A stretch of DNA of 64,000 bases, from NCBI RefSeq assembly GCF_020080835.1, contig NC_058163.1:18565904-18629903 (forward strand), read 5' to 3'. Each line of letters opens with the position of its first letter. Positions within the stretch are counted from its first letter, which is position 1. The notes under the pieces are model-generated. The model saw nothing but the letters and a program-made list of their open reading frames with translations, was not told where the DNA came from and ran no database searches. The stretch comes from Cotesia glomerata (lineage: Eukaryota > Arthropoda > Insecta > Hymenoptera > Braconidae). The position numbers and the translations under genes were made by a program. Of this stretch, positions 1-11,244 are shown one piece after another.

Positions 1-206
1 TGCTAGCTTGACGACGCTCCGAAATTATTAATAATTTAGAATTAGACTATTCAAATTTTTTCGTCTTCAAAATTTTTAGTAAATTATTACACTGTTTTAA
101 TTAAAAGTCAGTTTTTAACAATAAAAGTTCATTTCATTTAAAATTAAAGTATTTTCAATACCGTCAATAATTTCATAATTATCAGCTCTAAAATTTTTAT
201 AATTTC

Positions 207-237
<31 letters not shown>

Positions 238-245
238 GAACATAC

Positions 246-3200
246 TTTTATGGCTGGTTGATGACACTCGCGATCGTAACAATAAAGACAACCATCGTTA
301 GCAGCACCAAGAATTTCTTTCCCATCGCAGGAAAAAACTAACGAAAAAACACAAAATCTTCCCAAGTCTGATGGAGCTAACGGCAAAGCTTCTTGAATAG
401 TTGAATCACCATAAATTGAACAAAGATACACTGTAAACACATTACAAAGTAATAATAATAGTATAGTAGTAATCAATCTAATCAAGATGTCAATTATTTT
501 TAATAAGCTAATTACTTACAAGCGTCAGACCAACTTGAATAAGCGATATAATTCCCATCTGGACTGAACGCAGTATCTAATATGCTCCAAGACACATTTT
601 GCGCAAATATTTTTTTGTATTCATGGAATTCCCCGTCTTGGGTATTGTAAATTCGCAGTAAATTATCTGTAAACAAAGAATAGATTATTAAATCTACGTG
701 ATAATTAGTTTATTAAATAAATAGGCTTACCTTGACTGGCGGTAACAAGAAGTTTCCCATCAGAAGAATATGACCCACAAAATGCGCGGCTTTTGTATTT
801 AGCTACAGGTATCATACGATTAGGTAAAAAATGATTATTTATTCGGCATTTTTGACCTGCATTAAATGTAGGACCTATTTCACGTTTTTGTATCATACAT
901 GTTACTGATTTGTTATTAACACGTTCAACTTCTGGATCAATAAAACCGCTTGCACGCTTTGTTGATAAATTTATTTCATTGTTCTGTTGACATAAAACAG
1001 TAATCGTTATTTAATTATTTGATTAAACTTTCAGTAGATATTAAGTGATTAAATTTATTAGAGTTTCTTTTCTAATACGGTTTTCCTGATTAAATAATTA
1101 TTTAAAATTGAGGTCGGTAGTGAATAATAAATGCTTCGCTGGTGATGAATAAAATTCATTATCAGCAAAGTATCGGAAATCGCTTTTGATAAGAGAGTCG
1201 CCGGCTTCTAGTCTAAACATCGTGAGAGGTAGACTTCAATGATTTCTCCGGAGACGGACTGACTCCACCAAAATTATTAAGTTTGCAGTACATTTAGTTT
1301 GTTGAATTTAATGTGTTTTATTTTACTGAAATCCTTCTTCAAAATTAAGTTAAAATTAGGAGAGAGCCGTGCGACGGGCCCACCTAGGGTTTATTCACAC
1401 CTTAATGAAGCCAACCTAAGATGAAAATAAATTAAAGACGTTTATTGGAAATAATGAAATTTCCAAAACGTCATAATTAGGGCCGAGAATTTAGTTTTTT
1501 TAAAAGAGAGAGACAGAAGATAGGTGTAGCCAAGCGTTCTGATTGGTCATAATAAATTAATTGTTTTTTGTTTTTCGCAATCAAGTGAAGACAGCAGCTT
1601 GAAGAAAAAATAAAAATTAGATTGCTAATCCAACATGAAAATATGAAAAATATGTCAAAAAAAAACAGGTTGGTTTTCAGATGTAAAGGTGCTTGTAAAC
1701 AAATACAAGTCTGTACTGCTCAGATAAATAAAGAAGAGAATTTGAAGCACAGTGTTGGGACTAAAATGTTTGATAAAATTAATTTAAAGTGAACAGTGAC
1801 AAGCTGGCAATTTCGCTGAAGATCGCGTAAAGGAATTGCTCCCGGTCTCACTGGTAATTTTGCTGGAGATCGCACTGACGTTCTTTTTAAAGGTCTCGCT
1901 AGAACTCTTGCTGACAGTCTCGCTGGAGATCACGCTGACGGTTATTCTAGAGGTCTCGCTGACGGTCTCACTGGAGGTCGTTTTGCTGGAAGTTGTGCTA
2001 ATGGTATTGCTGCCGGTCTCGCTTGGTGATTTTGCTGGCGATCGCGCTGACGGTCACGCTGGAGATCACGCTGACGGTCTCGCTGGAGATTACACTGACG
2101 GTCTTTCTAAAGATCACACTGACGGTCTTTCTGGAGATCACGCTGACGATCTCACTGGAGATCGCGCTGACGATCTCGCTGGAGATCGCGCTGACGATCT
2201 CGCTGGAGATCGCGCTGACGATCTCGCTGGAGATCGCGCTGACGATCTCGCTGGAGATCACACTGACGATCTTTATGGAGGTCTCGCTGGTGATTTCCAG
2301 CGAGACTACCAGAAAGATCGTCAGCGTGATTCCAGCAAGATCGTCAGCGTTATCTCCAACGAGACTTCCAGAAAGACAGTCAGCGTGATCACCAGCGAGA
2401 CCTCTAGAAAGATCGTCAGCGTGATCTCCAGCGAGATCGTGAGCGTGATCTCTAGCGAGACTCCCAAAAAAACCGTCAGCGTGGTCACCAGCGAGACCTT
2501 TAGAAAAACCGTCAGCGTGATCTCCAGCGAGACCTCCAGAAAGATTGTCAGCGTGATCTCCAGCGATACCATCGCCGTGATCGCTAACAAAATTATCAGC
2601 GTGACCGGCAGCGTGATCTTCAGAAAGATCGTCAGCGTAATCATCAGCGTGACCTCCAGAAAGATCGTCAGCGTGATCTCCAGCGAGGCCATCAGCGAGA
2701 CCGTCAGCAAGAGTTTTAGCGAGACCTTTAGAAAGACCGTTGGCGTGATCTCCATCGAGACCTCCAGAAAGACCGTCAGCGTGATCTCCAGCGAGACCGT
2801 CAGCGTGATCTCCAGCGATACCATCACCGTGATCACCATCAAAATTACCAGCGAAACTCCTAGCAATACCATCAGCTCGATCTCCAGCAAGATCTTTAGC
2901 GATACCTTCAGCGAGACCTCTAAAAAGACCGTCAGCGTGATTTCCAGCAAGACCATCGGCAAGAGTTCTAGCGAGACCTCCAGTGAGATCTTCAAAAAGA
3001 CCGTCAGTGCGATCCCCAGGAAAATTACCAGTGAGACCGGGAGCAATTCCTTTACGCGATCTTGAGCGAAATCGCCAGCTTGTTTACTGTTCTCTTTAAA
3101 TTAATTTCATTAAACATTTTAGTCACAACACTGTGCTTCAAATTCTCTTCTTTATTTATCTGAGCAGTACAGACTTGTATTTGTTTACAAGCACCTTTAC

Positions 3201-4996
3201 ATCTGAAAACCAACCTGTTTTTTTTGACATATTTTTCATATTTTCATGTTGGATTAGCAATCTAATTTTTATTTTTCTTCAAGCTGCTGTCTTCACTTGA
3301 TTGCGAAAAACAAAAAACAATTAATTTATTATGACCAATCAGAACGCTTGGCTACACCTATCTTCTGTCTCTCTCTTTTAAAAAAACTAAATTCTCGGCC
3401 CTAGTCATAATAGTGCTTCGACCAGGATGTTGCAGCTAAAATTATAAATACTGCTGAGATTTTTAAAATAATTTTTATTGTAAAAAACTGATACGTATTT
3501 AAGGAGTTTTGAAATAATTGTTATGAATTTGTGAACATTTAAAGAAGGTGACTATAAGGGGAAGGGGACTATAAATTTTAAAACTGAAGCTGAAAAAAAA
3601 ATTTCGATGATTTTACTAATATTGTGTGAAATATTGCTACGGTTGATTCATCAAAATTCCTGGAGATGAAGTTTTTTTTTTTTTTTCTAAGGAATTTGTA
3701 CATTTAAAAAATTTTTTTTTTAATTTCAAATGTTAAAAAAATTGGGAAAAATGAAACAAAAGAGGAAAGGGGGTCCAAAAAGTTAAAATTTTGCGTGATG
3801 TCATAAATGGACGAGACTCAATAGTCTTTTGCAAAAACAAATTCCTCATTTTTTCACAAAGTTTTTTTATAACTTTAACATATTTCTTAGCATCACTTGA
3901 AATTTTGTTTCCACTTAAAAAAAATAAGTTTTATTTGTCAAGTTGTAAAAAAAATCATGTTTCACAAATTTAATTCCAAAAATACAATAAAAAATTATGA
4001 AAATGAAGTTAGCCGATATTTAAAAATTTTTAGAAATTTTTTATTGAAAAAATTTCAATTAAAGAATTAAAAGAAAAATTTCACATGTAACTACTTGAAA
4101 AACTATAAGTGCAATTTTTTATAAATATTTTTTTAGTTGTAATTTAATTAATAAAAAAAATAAAAAATTTTTAGACGTCTGCTAACTTCAGTGTCATAAA
4201 AAATTAGTGTATATCTTTAACTTTTACAGTCATTGTTAATCAAATAAATTTTTTATGACACCTCAGTATAGTGTAATAATGATAGTAATGAGTAATGATC
4301 TAACTTTTATTAAAAGAAGCTTCATTATAACTTCATTTATATAAAGTATTCACTAATGCAATGTACTTCATTTAAATTAAATTGTTTTCGATTATTTTGT
4401 TTAATCATAAAATATGAGAGTACCTGAAATTACATTATATTAAACTTTGCACATCACCATACATTATTATACGGTATTTTTTAAAATTGCTAACAGCGAT
4501 GTTCTTACGTTTGCATTTGGGCAGAGTATTACTTCTTATCTCCTAGTTTTTCTCATAGCGTAATAATATTTAAATCCACACTATAGTGGATTCATTTAAC
4601 TACTTTTAGTCAGTCACAGAATAAAACTAAGAAATTAGACAATTATTGTAATTGAGAATTCTATTAAATTCGTATCATAGAATACAGCCGATAATACGCT
4701 ACGAAATTGCAGTAGAAAATCCTATTTTAAATTATGTTATAAAATCAATTAAAGAATAAACAGGATAATTATCATTATCGATCTACAGTATCAGTAATAG
4801 AATTTAACAGTGAATAATAAATTTGCTAAGTTGAAGTGTAACTTTGTAATATCAAATAAACAATCAAAGGTGACTAAAGTTTAGGCAGAAAAATTTGTGT
4901 TAATTACTTAAACGAAAACTGAACTTCCTCCCAAGACATAGCAATTTATATTACATTAAGACTATAATAATGATGATGATGATGATGATGATGATG

Positions 4997-5046
<50 letters not shown>

Positions 5047-7268
5047 GTCTCCGCTACTAACACGCTCGCTGTCCCAGTCTTACTATACTCTTTCGGTGTC
5101 TTAAAATGGGCCCGAAAGGATCTGCGAGATCTCGACATCAGAACCCGTAAGACTATCAACATGAACCGGAGCATGCACCCCAATTCATCAGTCGCCAGAT
5201 TATACCTCTCCCGGTCGATCGGTGGGAGAGGTTTGCAGAGCTTGGAGCGGCTTCACGATCGTTTAGTCCTGGGTTTAACACACGAAGTTGTCAATTTCAC
5301 TGCAGATGAGGATGACTTTCTTATGCAAATTGTTCATAAACATGAGAATGCGCATAAGGGGTCGTTCTTATATAAGGCAGCAATATATGCGGCAAGCACC
5401 CTTGGTCTTGGAGAAATAAACGCTCTTCTGGAACTCCGAAAGGAGGAATTCAAGAGCGCCATCAGGAACGCCGAGGAAAAACTACTCCTAGGCAAACTGA
5501 TGGACAAGTCTATGCACAGCGTGTTCTTCAAACACGTGCGTGATCATGGCTTGTCCACCCAGCTGACGTTTTCCTTCTTAAAGTCAGCTGGCCTGATGTC
5601 CGAGACTGAAGGGTTCATATTTGCTTGCCAAGATGGTGTCATTAACACTCTAGAGTACCGTAGCAAGGTGCTCCAGGTGCAGCTCCCGGACACGACCTGC
5701 AGGGCGTGTAAACAACATCCGGAGACGCTTATGCACATTTTGTCAGCATGTCCTGTGCTGGCGAGAGGTGCATACATCCAGCGTCACAATGCTGCCCTGA
5801 GAGTACTGTACTACTATCTTCGTCACCGCTACGGTATTGACGTGACACCGGTGCTGCCTTATCTGCCAGGAGATATTCCCCAGGTTGTTGAGAATGACAG
5901 TTGCAAAATTTATTGGAACATGCCGTTTGCAACAACTCGGCGGATAGATCACAACAAACCTGATATTGTGCTCTTCGACAAGGCTACTCGTGACATTTAT
6001 GTCATTGAGTTCTCGGCCCCGGCTGAATACAACATCTCAGCCAAAGAAGAGCACAAAAGACAGATATATCAGGATCTCCTGTTTGAAATTGGCAAACTTT
6101 ACCCAGGTTACCGTGTCAAGCTCGTCGTCCTGATTGTTGGCGTCCTCGGAGGGATGAAACAGTCTTTTGTATCCTCACTTGCCAGAGTTCCAGCTTGCTC
6201 ATCAAAAGCTGAATTCTTGGCGGTCAGGATGCAGAAGGCTGTCATACTAGGTTGCCTCCGTCTACTTAGGAAAATGACTTTGGCCTGCTGTGATCACTAA
6301 CCGCCTTGTTGTGCAGAGTGGTCCAGCAGTAATGGATGGAGCTCAGGCTGGGCCCTCGGAGAATCGGACTCCGGGGACAACCCCCCTGAGCATTTAATAA
6401 CATAATAATAATAATACTGAAATTAACAGACATCTGATGAGACTGAAGTTAGCAGACGCTTGACAATTTTTTGATTTTTCTTGAAAAATAAACTAAGCAT
6501 AGAAAATTATTTATAACAATCTTATTTATAATTTTTCAGAGCTTCTAAAGATGAAGTTTTTAAATAAAATTTTCTTGCTATAATTTGTTTGTTAAAAAAT
6601 TAGGAAAACGGTTGACCCTAAAGACCATCCCTGCAACTTCCCGCTACCTCCATAACTAAGTGCTCAACAATTCACTTATTTTTTAAGCTCTTCGAGTTCA
6701 AAAATATAATTTTTGTGTAATTTTGAGCTCTCCGAGCTCAAATAAATCGCTGTTCTGTGCTTTTGAGCTCTTCGAGCTCAAAAGGCTAATGGAAGTTTTA
6801 TAGAACACTATTTTTTGAATTATCAAACCGCAATAACTTTTGAATGAATTAACAGATTGTCTCACGGTTTACGGCATTCAACAAAGTTTTTTGAGTTCTT
6901 TAAAAAATTTTTAAGAGTAAACTGGTCAGGCTAAAAATTTCATAGAAATGATGAAAAAAACATTTTTTTCAATTTTTTTCGACAACGATCTCACGAACAA
7001 ATCAACCGATTTTGACCGGACTGGTGGCAATCGACGTGGTTTTTTGAAGTTAAGAGCTGATTAGTTTTTGGGATTGATCAGCTCAGTCGTTTGAAAGATA
7101 TTTCAAAAAAACGAATTTTTGGAAATTTTATTTTTGAGATTTCTCAAAATTGATCTACTCAAATTCTGTAAATTAGTATCAAAATTCTAGGGGCAAAGGA
7201 ACTCTTCAGAATGCCGCTTATTTCGATTGAATCGGATTATCGGTTCAAAAGTTATGAGAGATTTACAT

Positions 7269-7319
<51 letters not shown>

Positions 7320-8226
7320 GACAAGGTGACATCACCGCGGAAATAGTCAGGAAAGCTTCCTAGGACATCAAAACGCCGAGATCTGATGAAAACTCGATTT
7401 TCGAAAAACGGGGTGAAAACATTAACTTCCCGATTTTTGAAAATTTTCAATTTTCTTAGCGGGAAGTTAAAAAGTTCTAAAAATTATCAGATATCTCTCA
7501 ATTTCAGTATCATGACATCTGTCTAATTTTTTATTTTTACAATAACTGTATTATGAAAACTTTTGATAAAAAAATTCCACATTTAGAAATTTGGAAGAAT
7601 CTACAAGTGCAAATTTAAAAAATATATTTTTTTTTACAATCGATTTGTAGTAAGAGTAAAAAAATTTTCAGATGTCTGATGATTTCAGTATTATTTAATA
7701 ATAACATTTGACGGAAAACATGATGCTGAAATCAGCAGACATCTGAAAATTTTTTATTTTTATTATAAAGCGGTTATAAAAAACAAATAATTTCTAATAA
7801 TTTGCACTTTTAATTCTTTCGAATTTCTAGAAGTGGAATTTTTTTATAATTATCTTAATTGTCATAAAATTAATTTGACAATAATCGGAAAACTGTATTA
7901 ACAGAAAATATGAGTAGAAATATTGAAGAACAATTGTAAATTTACTTCAAGAGTTGTTGTACTCAACGGAGTTGCAGCTATTTTAGGTAAAGCATTGGAA
8001 GATGTTGCTGATGCCTCATCGCGCTGAATATCATCAATTCCGGTTCTATCCCAACCCCCTCTGAAAATAAAAATAAAATAATTATCATTATTATGAGCAT
8101 AAAATAATAAACGAATGTAATTCATTGATATAAAATAAATGATTGAAAAAAAAATATTGACCTTTGTATAAGTAACTGTAATGTCCTCAATATACTCATG
8201 TGTGGTCTAGATGTTAAATCCATCAT
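246..8226 (-). CDS. DCAF11: DCAF11/WDR23-like WD40 protein, N-terminal part (gene runs off left edge)
   Basis: Five coding exons read on the minus strand: 8226-8162 (start ATG), 8060-7946, 983-731, 666-520 and 430-246. Each is bounded by AG/GT sites with matching phase; the exon 1 donor (GTCAAT) is weak. The N-terminus carries a short helical stretch (ILRTLQLLIQRGGWDR). Exons 2 and 3 join as TTTLE-NNEI, resembling the LEFNEI segment of vertebrate DCAF11. Exon 3 then has FCGSYSSDGKLLVTASQ, exon 4 has SPDGNYIAYSSWSDA and exon 5 has FSCDGKEILGAANDGCLYCY. These are successive WD40 blades in the order seen in DCAF11. The family is a substrate receptor for CUL4-DDB1 ubiquitin ligase and in other animals controls Nrf/SKN-1 turnover; that role is inferred here. 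The remaining blades lie left of the window. The 7 kb intron 7945-984 holds a foldback element, a MITE, an R4-like retroelement and a microsatellite repeat. No lesion is visible in the exons. Confidence 0.88.
984..1477. other. DCAF11 intron segment, no gene recognised
   Basis: This intronic stretch between the third DCAF11 coding exon and the foldback element holds no convincing ORF. It includes a GC-richer patch around 1195-1270 and 1370-1410 that may be an old repeat, but I recognise no family. Confidence 0.4.
1478..3403. mobile_element. Foldback DNA transposon with 24-bp repeat arms and 8-bp target duplication
   Basis: The ends are inverted repeats starting TAGGGCCGAGAATTTAG (1478) and ending in its complement (3403). 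They are flanked on both sides by the same 8 bases, GTCATAAT (1470-1477 and 3404-3411). The outer ~355 bp of each arm are unique-sequence inverted repeats. Inside, both arms consist of a degenerate 24-bp tandem repeat containing GCTGGAGATC and GCTGACG motifs, in opposite orientation in the two arms. The arms meet at a perfect 10-bp hairpin (2281-2290 with 2297-2306). No transposase is encoded. An 8-bp duplication and a TAGGG end fit the hAT superfamily, so this is probably a non-autonomous hAT-type foldback; the P superfamily is the alternative. It sits in a DCAF11 intron. Confidence 0.85.
1850..3060. repeat. 24-bp tandem repeat arrays in head-to-head arms
   Basis: About 18 units lie to the left of 2290 and about 30 in the opposite orientation to the right. 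Units at 2151-2268 are almost identical (GATCTCGCTGGAGATC followed by GCGCTGAC); those farther from the centre diverge and some are rearranged. Because the period is a multiple of three, long frames stay open on both strands. Confidence 0.85.
3404..3996. other. AT-rich intron, no feature
   Basis: DCAF11 intron with poly-A and poly-T runs. No gene, repeat family or RNA recognised beyond simple A/T tracts. Confidence 0.4.
3997..4197. mobile_element. MITE, ~200 bp, TIR with GAAGTTAGC core
   Basis: The left end ATGAAAATGAAGTTAGC and the complement of the right end, ATGACACTGAAGTTAGC, form imperfect inverted repeats of about 35 bp that run on into AAAAATTTTT. The interior is AT-rich and non-coding. 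Related but decayed sequence appears around 6425-6600, 8725-8995 and 45126-45335. Confidence 0.55.
4198..4964. other. AT-rich intron, no feature
   Basis: DCAF11 intron. I see no gene, RNA or clear repeat here. Confidence 0.4.
4965..5046. repeat. (ATG)n(ATA)n microsatellite, 5' flank of R4-like insertion
   Basis: Nine or so ATG units run directly into about sixteen ATA/TAA units, which abut the retroelement. A matching short TAA tract (6396-6418) lies at the other end of the insertion. Confidence 0.9.
5047..6300 (+). pseudogene. R4-clade ORF, C-terminal part (zinc knuckle and restriction-like endonuclease)
   Basis: The frame is open from the microsatellite to the stop at 6298-6300; the first ATG is at 5161 but the protein similarity starts upstream at about 5056. 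No reverse transcriptase catalytic motif is present, so this is the thumb/C-terminal region only. Visible motifs are the C-x2-C-x8-H-x4-C zinc knuckle (CRACKQHPETLMHILSAC) and, about 90 residues later, KPDIVLFDKATRDIYVIEF, the PD...E pattern of the restriction-like endonuclease. In intact relatives this endonuclease nicks the target. No stop or frameshift interrupts the remnant, so it is fairly young, but it cannot move by itself. Confidence 0.8.
5047..6395 (+). mobile_element. 5'-truncated R4/Dong-like non-LTR retrotransposon in a TAA microsatellite
   Basis: Only the 3' part of the element is present: the end of the ORF and a ~95-bp GC-rich 3' UTR (6301-6395). TAA repeats flank it on both sides. 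Dong-type elements of the R4 clade are known to insert into TAA repeats, and the encoded C-terminus is of the restriction-like endonuclease type used by the R2/R4 groups. Truncation is presumably by incomplete reverse transcription. Confidence 0.8.
6396..6614. repeat. TAA tract followed by MITE-like remnant
   Basis: After the TAA units, the sequence GACTGAAGTTAGCAGACG (from about 6431) repeats the terminus of the MITE at 3997-4197. It continues into AT-rich sequence resembling the inverse of 8830-8995. Confidence 0.45.
6615..7470. repeat. Dispersed repeat X, copy 1 (AACTTCCCGC termini, CA tract, GAGCTC hairpins)
   Basis: Bounded by GCAACTTCCCGC near 6630 and its inverse AGCGGGAAGTT near 7458. 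It contains three TTTTGAGCTC-nnn-GAGCTCAAAA type hairpins (6685-6785), a (CATA)n(CA)n microsatellite at about 7264-7315, and then a conserved block (GGAAATAGTCAGGAAAGC, 7338 on). The same module order recurs inverted at 34843-35770 and, split by another transposon, at 17880-18234 plus 23335-23455. No coding capacity. The superfamily is unknown. Confidence 0.7.
7471..7945. repeat. AT-rich intron with decayed MITE ends
   Basis: Several short motifs such as CAGACATCTGA near 7490, 7668 and 7735 resemble the TIRs of the 3997-4197 MITE in both orientations. They suggest nested, decayed copies; no gene is seen until the DCAF11 exon at 7946. Confidence 0.35.
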
Positions 8227-9429
8227 TCAATGACAGGCAAAATAATGTTGTTAATATAATCTAGATACTTGAGCGTTGACAATTATCATTAACTATTGCG
8301 ACATGCTCGTACATTAATGTTATACACTAACACGTGATGATAAATGTTTATTATTAAATTTTTATGCAAGTACTTATATTTAATTATTATTTATGTTTAT
8401 CAAGTTTTCAAGTATGTAATTATTATATTTTTAATGAACTAATCTATGTAGTACGAATAAAATAGTAGAATGAATAAAATGTATATTAGTACAAAACCGA
8501 TTGAATATTATTGTCTAAGAACACCGCGATAAAATAAAATTTTTAATTCTTTTTTCACTTGACGTTGATATGATAATAAACAAGAAGTACCAGCTGATAA
8601 CTACTGACTTATTACTATGGACGTATGACGTATTTGCAAAAAAAAAAAACAAAAAGTACACAACTGGTAATTTTATGAGAGAAATGTAAATATCTACCTT
8701 ACCATCAGTTGCGTAAATTTTTTTAACGTATGCTAACTTGACGATTTAATTTTTTACACTTGAAATTTGAAATTTCGCGCCTAATTCTAAAGAACAAAGA
8801 TCCCGAAATTGAGAAACATCTAATAATTTTCAAAATTTTTTAAGCAAGTAAATTATAGCAAGAAAAATTTATTTAAAAAATTTCATCTTTAGATGAAAAA
8901 TAGTAAAAATATCTTCAATTTTCTTTCCGTGTAGTTTATTTTTTAAGAAAAATCAAAAAGTCGTCACGTATCTGCTTCTTTCAGTGTCATAAAATAAGGA
9001 ATTTGGTGTCATAAACTTTTTATTTTATTTTTTTGATAATAATTTTCAGGCTAACTTGAATTCATTTATGAATTTTTAATTGCAGAAGGATAATACAAGG
9101 CGCAGAATGAATACCACCGTAGTATGCTCAAAACAAGACGAAGTTTGTGACTAAATTCGTAGTTGTAAACAATAATACAATTGCAGATTTTTTTTAATCA
9201 CGTTTTTAGAATTTTTTTTCAATCTCAAAACCAGAAGATGGTATACTTTCAATCAACTTTGTTACATTTTTGTTTATATAGAAAATCTCATATATTACCA
9301 AGAACTCAATAAGGGATAATAATTTGTTTATAATCTAACATTTTTCTTAGGAAATATAAAAACACAGTCTTCTTTGTCATCTAGATTGTACTGCTTACTA
9401 CACTCGTTTAGATGTTATTTCTTTTAGCT
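8227..9429. other. Upstream region of DCAF11; decayed MITE 8725-8995
   Basis: The DCAF11 promoter should lie just above 8226 on the minus strand, but I see no convincing TATA or initiator element. A MITE-like inverted repeat (ACGTATGCTAACTTGACG at about 8728, and ACGTATCTGC...TCAGTG at about 8967) lies farther out. Nothing coding is recognised. Confidence 0.4.
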
Positions 9430-9670
9430 ACCAGCTGGTTTTCTTTCGTGCTGATTTTTTTTAAAGAGGACATAGATAGCACTTACTGGTGGGCCTCTAA
9501 GGAGTGTTCTCCAAAGTGCATCCAGATCTGCATTATACTTTCCGTCTATTAGTGTTTGAATCTCGGAATGGAATTTTCAGAGCATAAATTTAGAGCTTGC
9601 CTGCAGGAAATGAGATGGTTCAAGGTTTCAGGTTCACTTTCGCACGCTCTGCAGTACTGGCTGTTATAAC
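9430..9670 (-). pseudogene. Non-LTR retrotransposon C-terminal fragment
   Basis: On the minus strand a short open stretch reads CRACESEPETLNHLISC, the cysteine/histidine knuckle found near the C-terminus of many non-LTR reverse transcriptases. After one frame change it continues as IDGKYNADLDALWRTLL. Stops and the frame change show it is dead. The clade is not certain. Confidence 0.55.
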
Positions 9671-11244
9671 CTTTTTTGTTGCTCATTCCAAAATTTCCGC
9701 ATCTTATCTTGGTCGTTCAACAATGTTTTTCTAATCATTTTCAGGCTTAAAATAAGAAAAAAAAAAAAAAAGTTTCTACTCACCTTTGACTGAAAATAAA
9801 AATTTTTTTAACTCTCGTAACTAAAAGAGCGTGTTTTTTTACATTTTTAAATGAAGATCTACTTGTTTGGCTTTAAAAAAATTTATCAATTTTTTGGCTC
9901 ATAATAAATTTATTAAACGATTGAAAAAAATTTTTTAAAATAACTAAAATGTTCTTTTGGTTTCGCAGTGTTGAAAGAGCGGTCATAATTTCATATTTAT
10001 ACATTGATAAAAAAATTGAAATAAATTGAAAAAATAAACCTTGAACGAAAAAAATAATTTTTAAGAATTTAATTATTGTATTAAATCAAGTATAAAAATT
10101 ATTGAATTAATAAAAATTTATTGATTGGATACTCAAAAATTAGTCGGCTTCATTCAAGATAATCTAAAAATTTGTGAAACTGTTTTTTTTTTTAAACACT
10201 GTTTATTAATAATATGACAAATACAATTTATTCAGTTAATAATTATCATTCAATATGACAAAATCATTTTACCGGAATAAGTGCAGTTAAACATCCGTAA
10301 AGAAAAAAAAACATGTCAAATCCTCAGAATCTACTCTTCTAAGAACGAGAGTTTTCAAAGAATCCGCTCCAATGCATCAGCAGAAAAAAGTGGATACCTT
10401 TTTTACTCTCACATATCCTGTGGTGCTTTGAAAAATGATTAGAGTAAGGCAACCTTCAAAAGGAAAGATATGAAAATAAATATTCGTTTAGTTACACGTT
10501 TTATCTCTGCATTCGTTCACTAAAATTTCGGAATGACCTGAAATTTTTGCCACTTTCCTTTGATTTTGTTTTTTTTTTTTTTTCGAATTTCTGCTAATTT
10601 ATTGGGAAAGCATGATCTGGGTGACACAGTTTCAAAAATTGTTTTTTTTTTTTTTTTTTTTTTTTTTACAGGTGAAAAAGATCTTAGACTAGAAAATTCA
10701 CGCTTTAAGTTGTGTATTTTTTTCTTTGTTGTTTATGTTTATAAGATTTTTACGGCATTAAAATTTTTTGAAAACGACAAAAAAATTTTTTTAGTTCATT
10801 GATTTTTGTCAGTGTAAAGTCAAGATATTTTTTTATTGATTACTCATACTCATCATAAATGATTGATAATAATAATAATATTTGAGATCTTAGTTAGCGA
10901 TAGGTAAGTCTAGATCAGAGATGAGATGAAAATAAAATACTCAATTTATCATTATTGTTTTACGACCGGAAGGGACCTTGGTTGCCTGAGGTAAACTACC
11001 TAGCATTTTCTTTGAAAAAGGAGATTTCAAATCTTTGACGGAAGTTTCCTAGGTAAGAATGAATGGATCTTGACGCGACAGGTGCACATGGGTCATTATA
11101 TTCTAGTATACTAGACAGTAATATTTATAAAAACAATGCATGTTCCGTGTTTTCAATTTCATATTGTTTATTTATTTAATTAAATTTCAAAGATATGTAC
11201 AAAAAAAATAATAATTTTTTAATTTTTGATTTTAAATAAAAAAA
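9671..11244. other. AT-rich intergenic DNA
   Basis: Between the retroelement fragment and the annexin-like gene. It holds poly-T runs (10567-10584, 10640-10670) and no supported gene. A TTTATT near 11168 gives a minus-strand AATAAA that could serve as the polyadenylation signal of the annexin-like gene. Confidence 0.35.

Noticed and set aside
1..60. Possible next DCAF11 exon at the left edge
   Set aside because: The minus strand near the edge does not clearly continue the WD40 blade and no acceptor could be confirmed in the few bases available.
1836..3065. 409-codon frame with eight-residue repeats (and 241-codon frame on the other strand)
   Set aside because: The frames are open on both strands only because a 24-bp repeat without stops is a multiple of three; the region is the interior of a foldback transposon.
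10560..10802. 80-codon Phe-rich frame
   Set aside because: Generated by poly-T runs; no domain or splice context.
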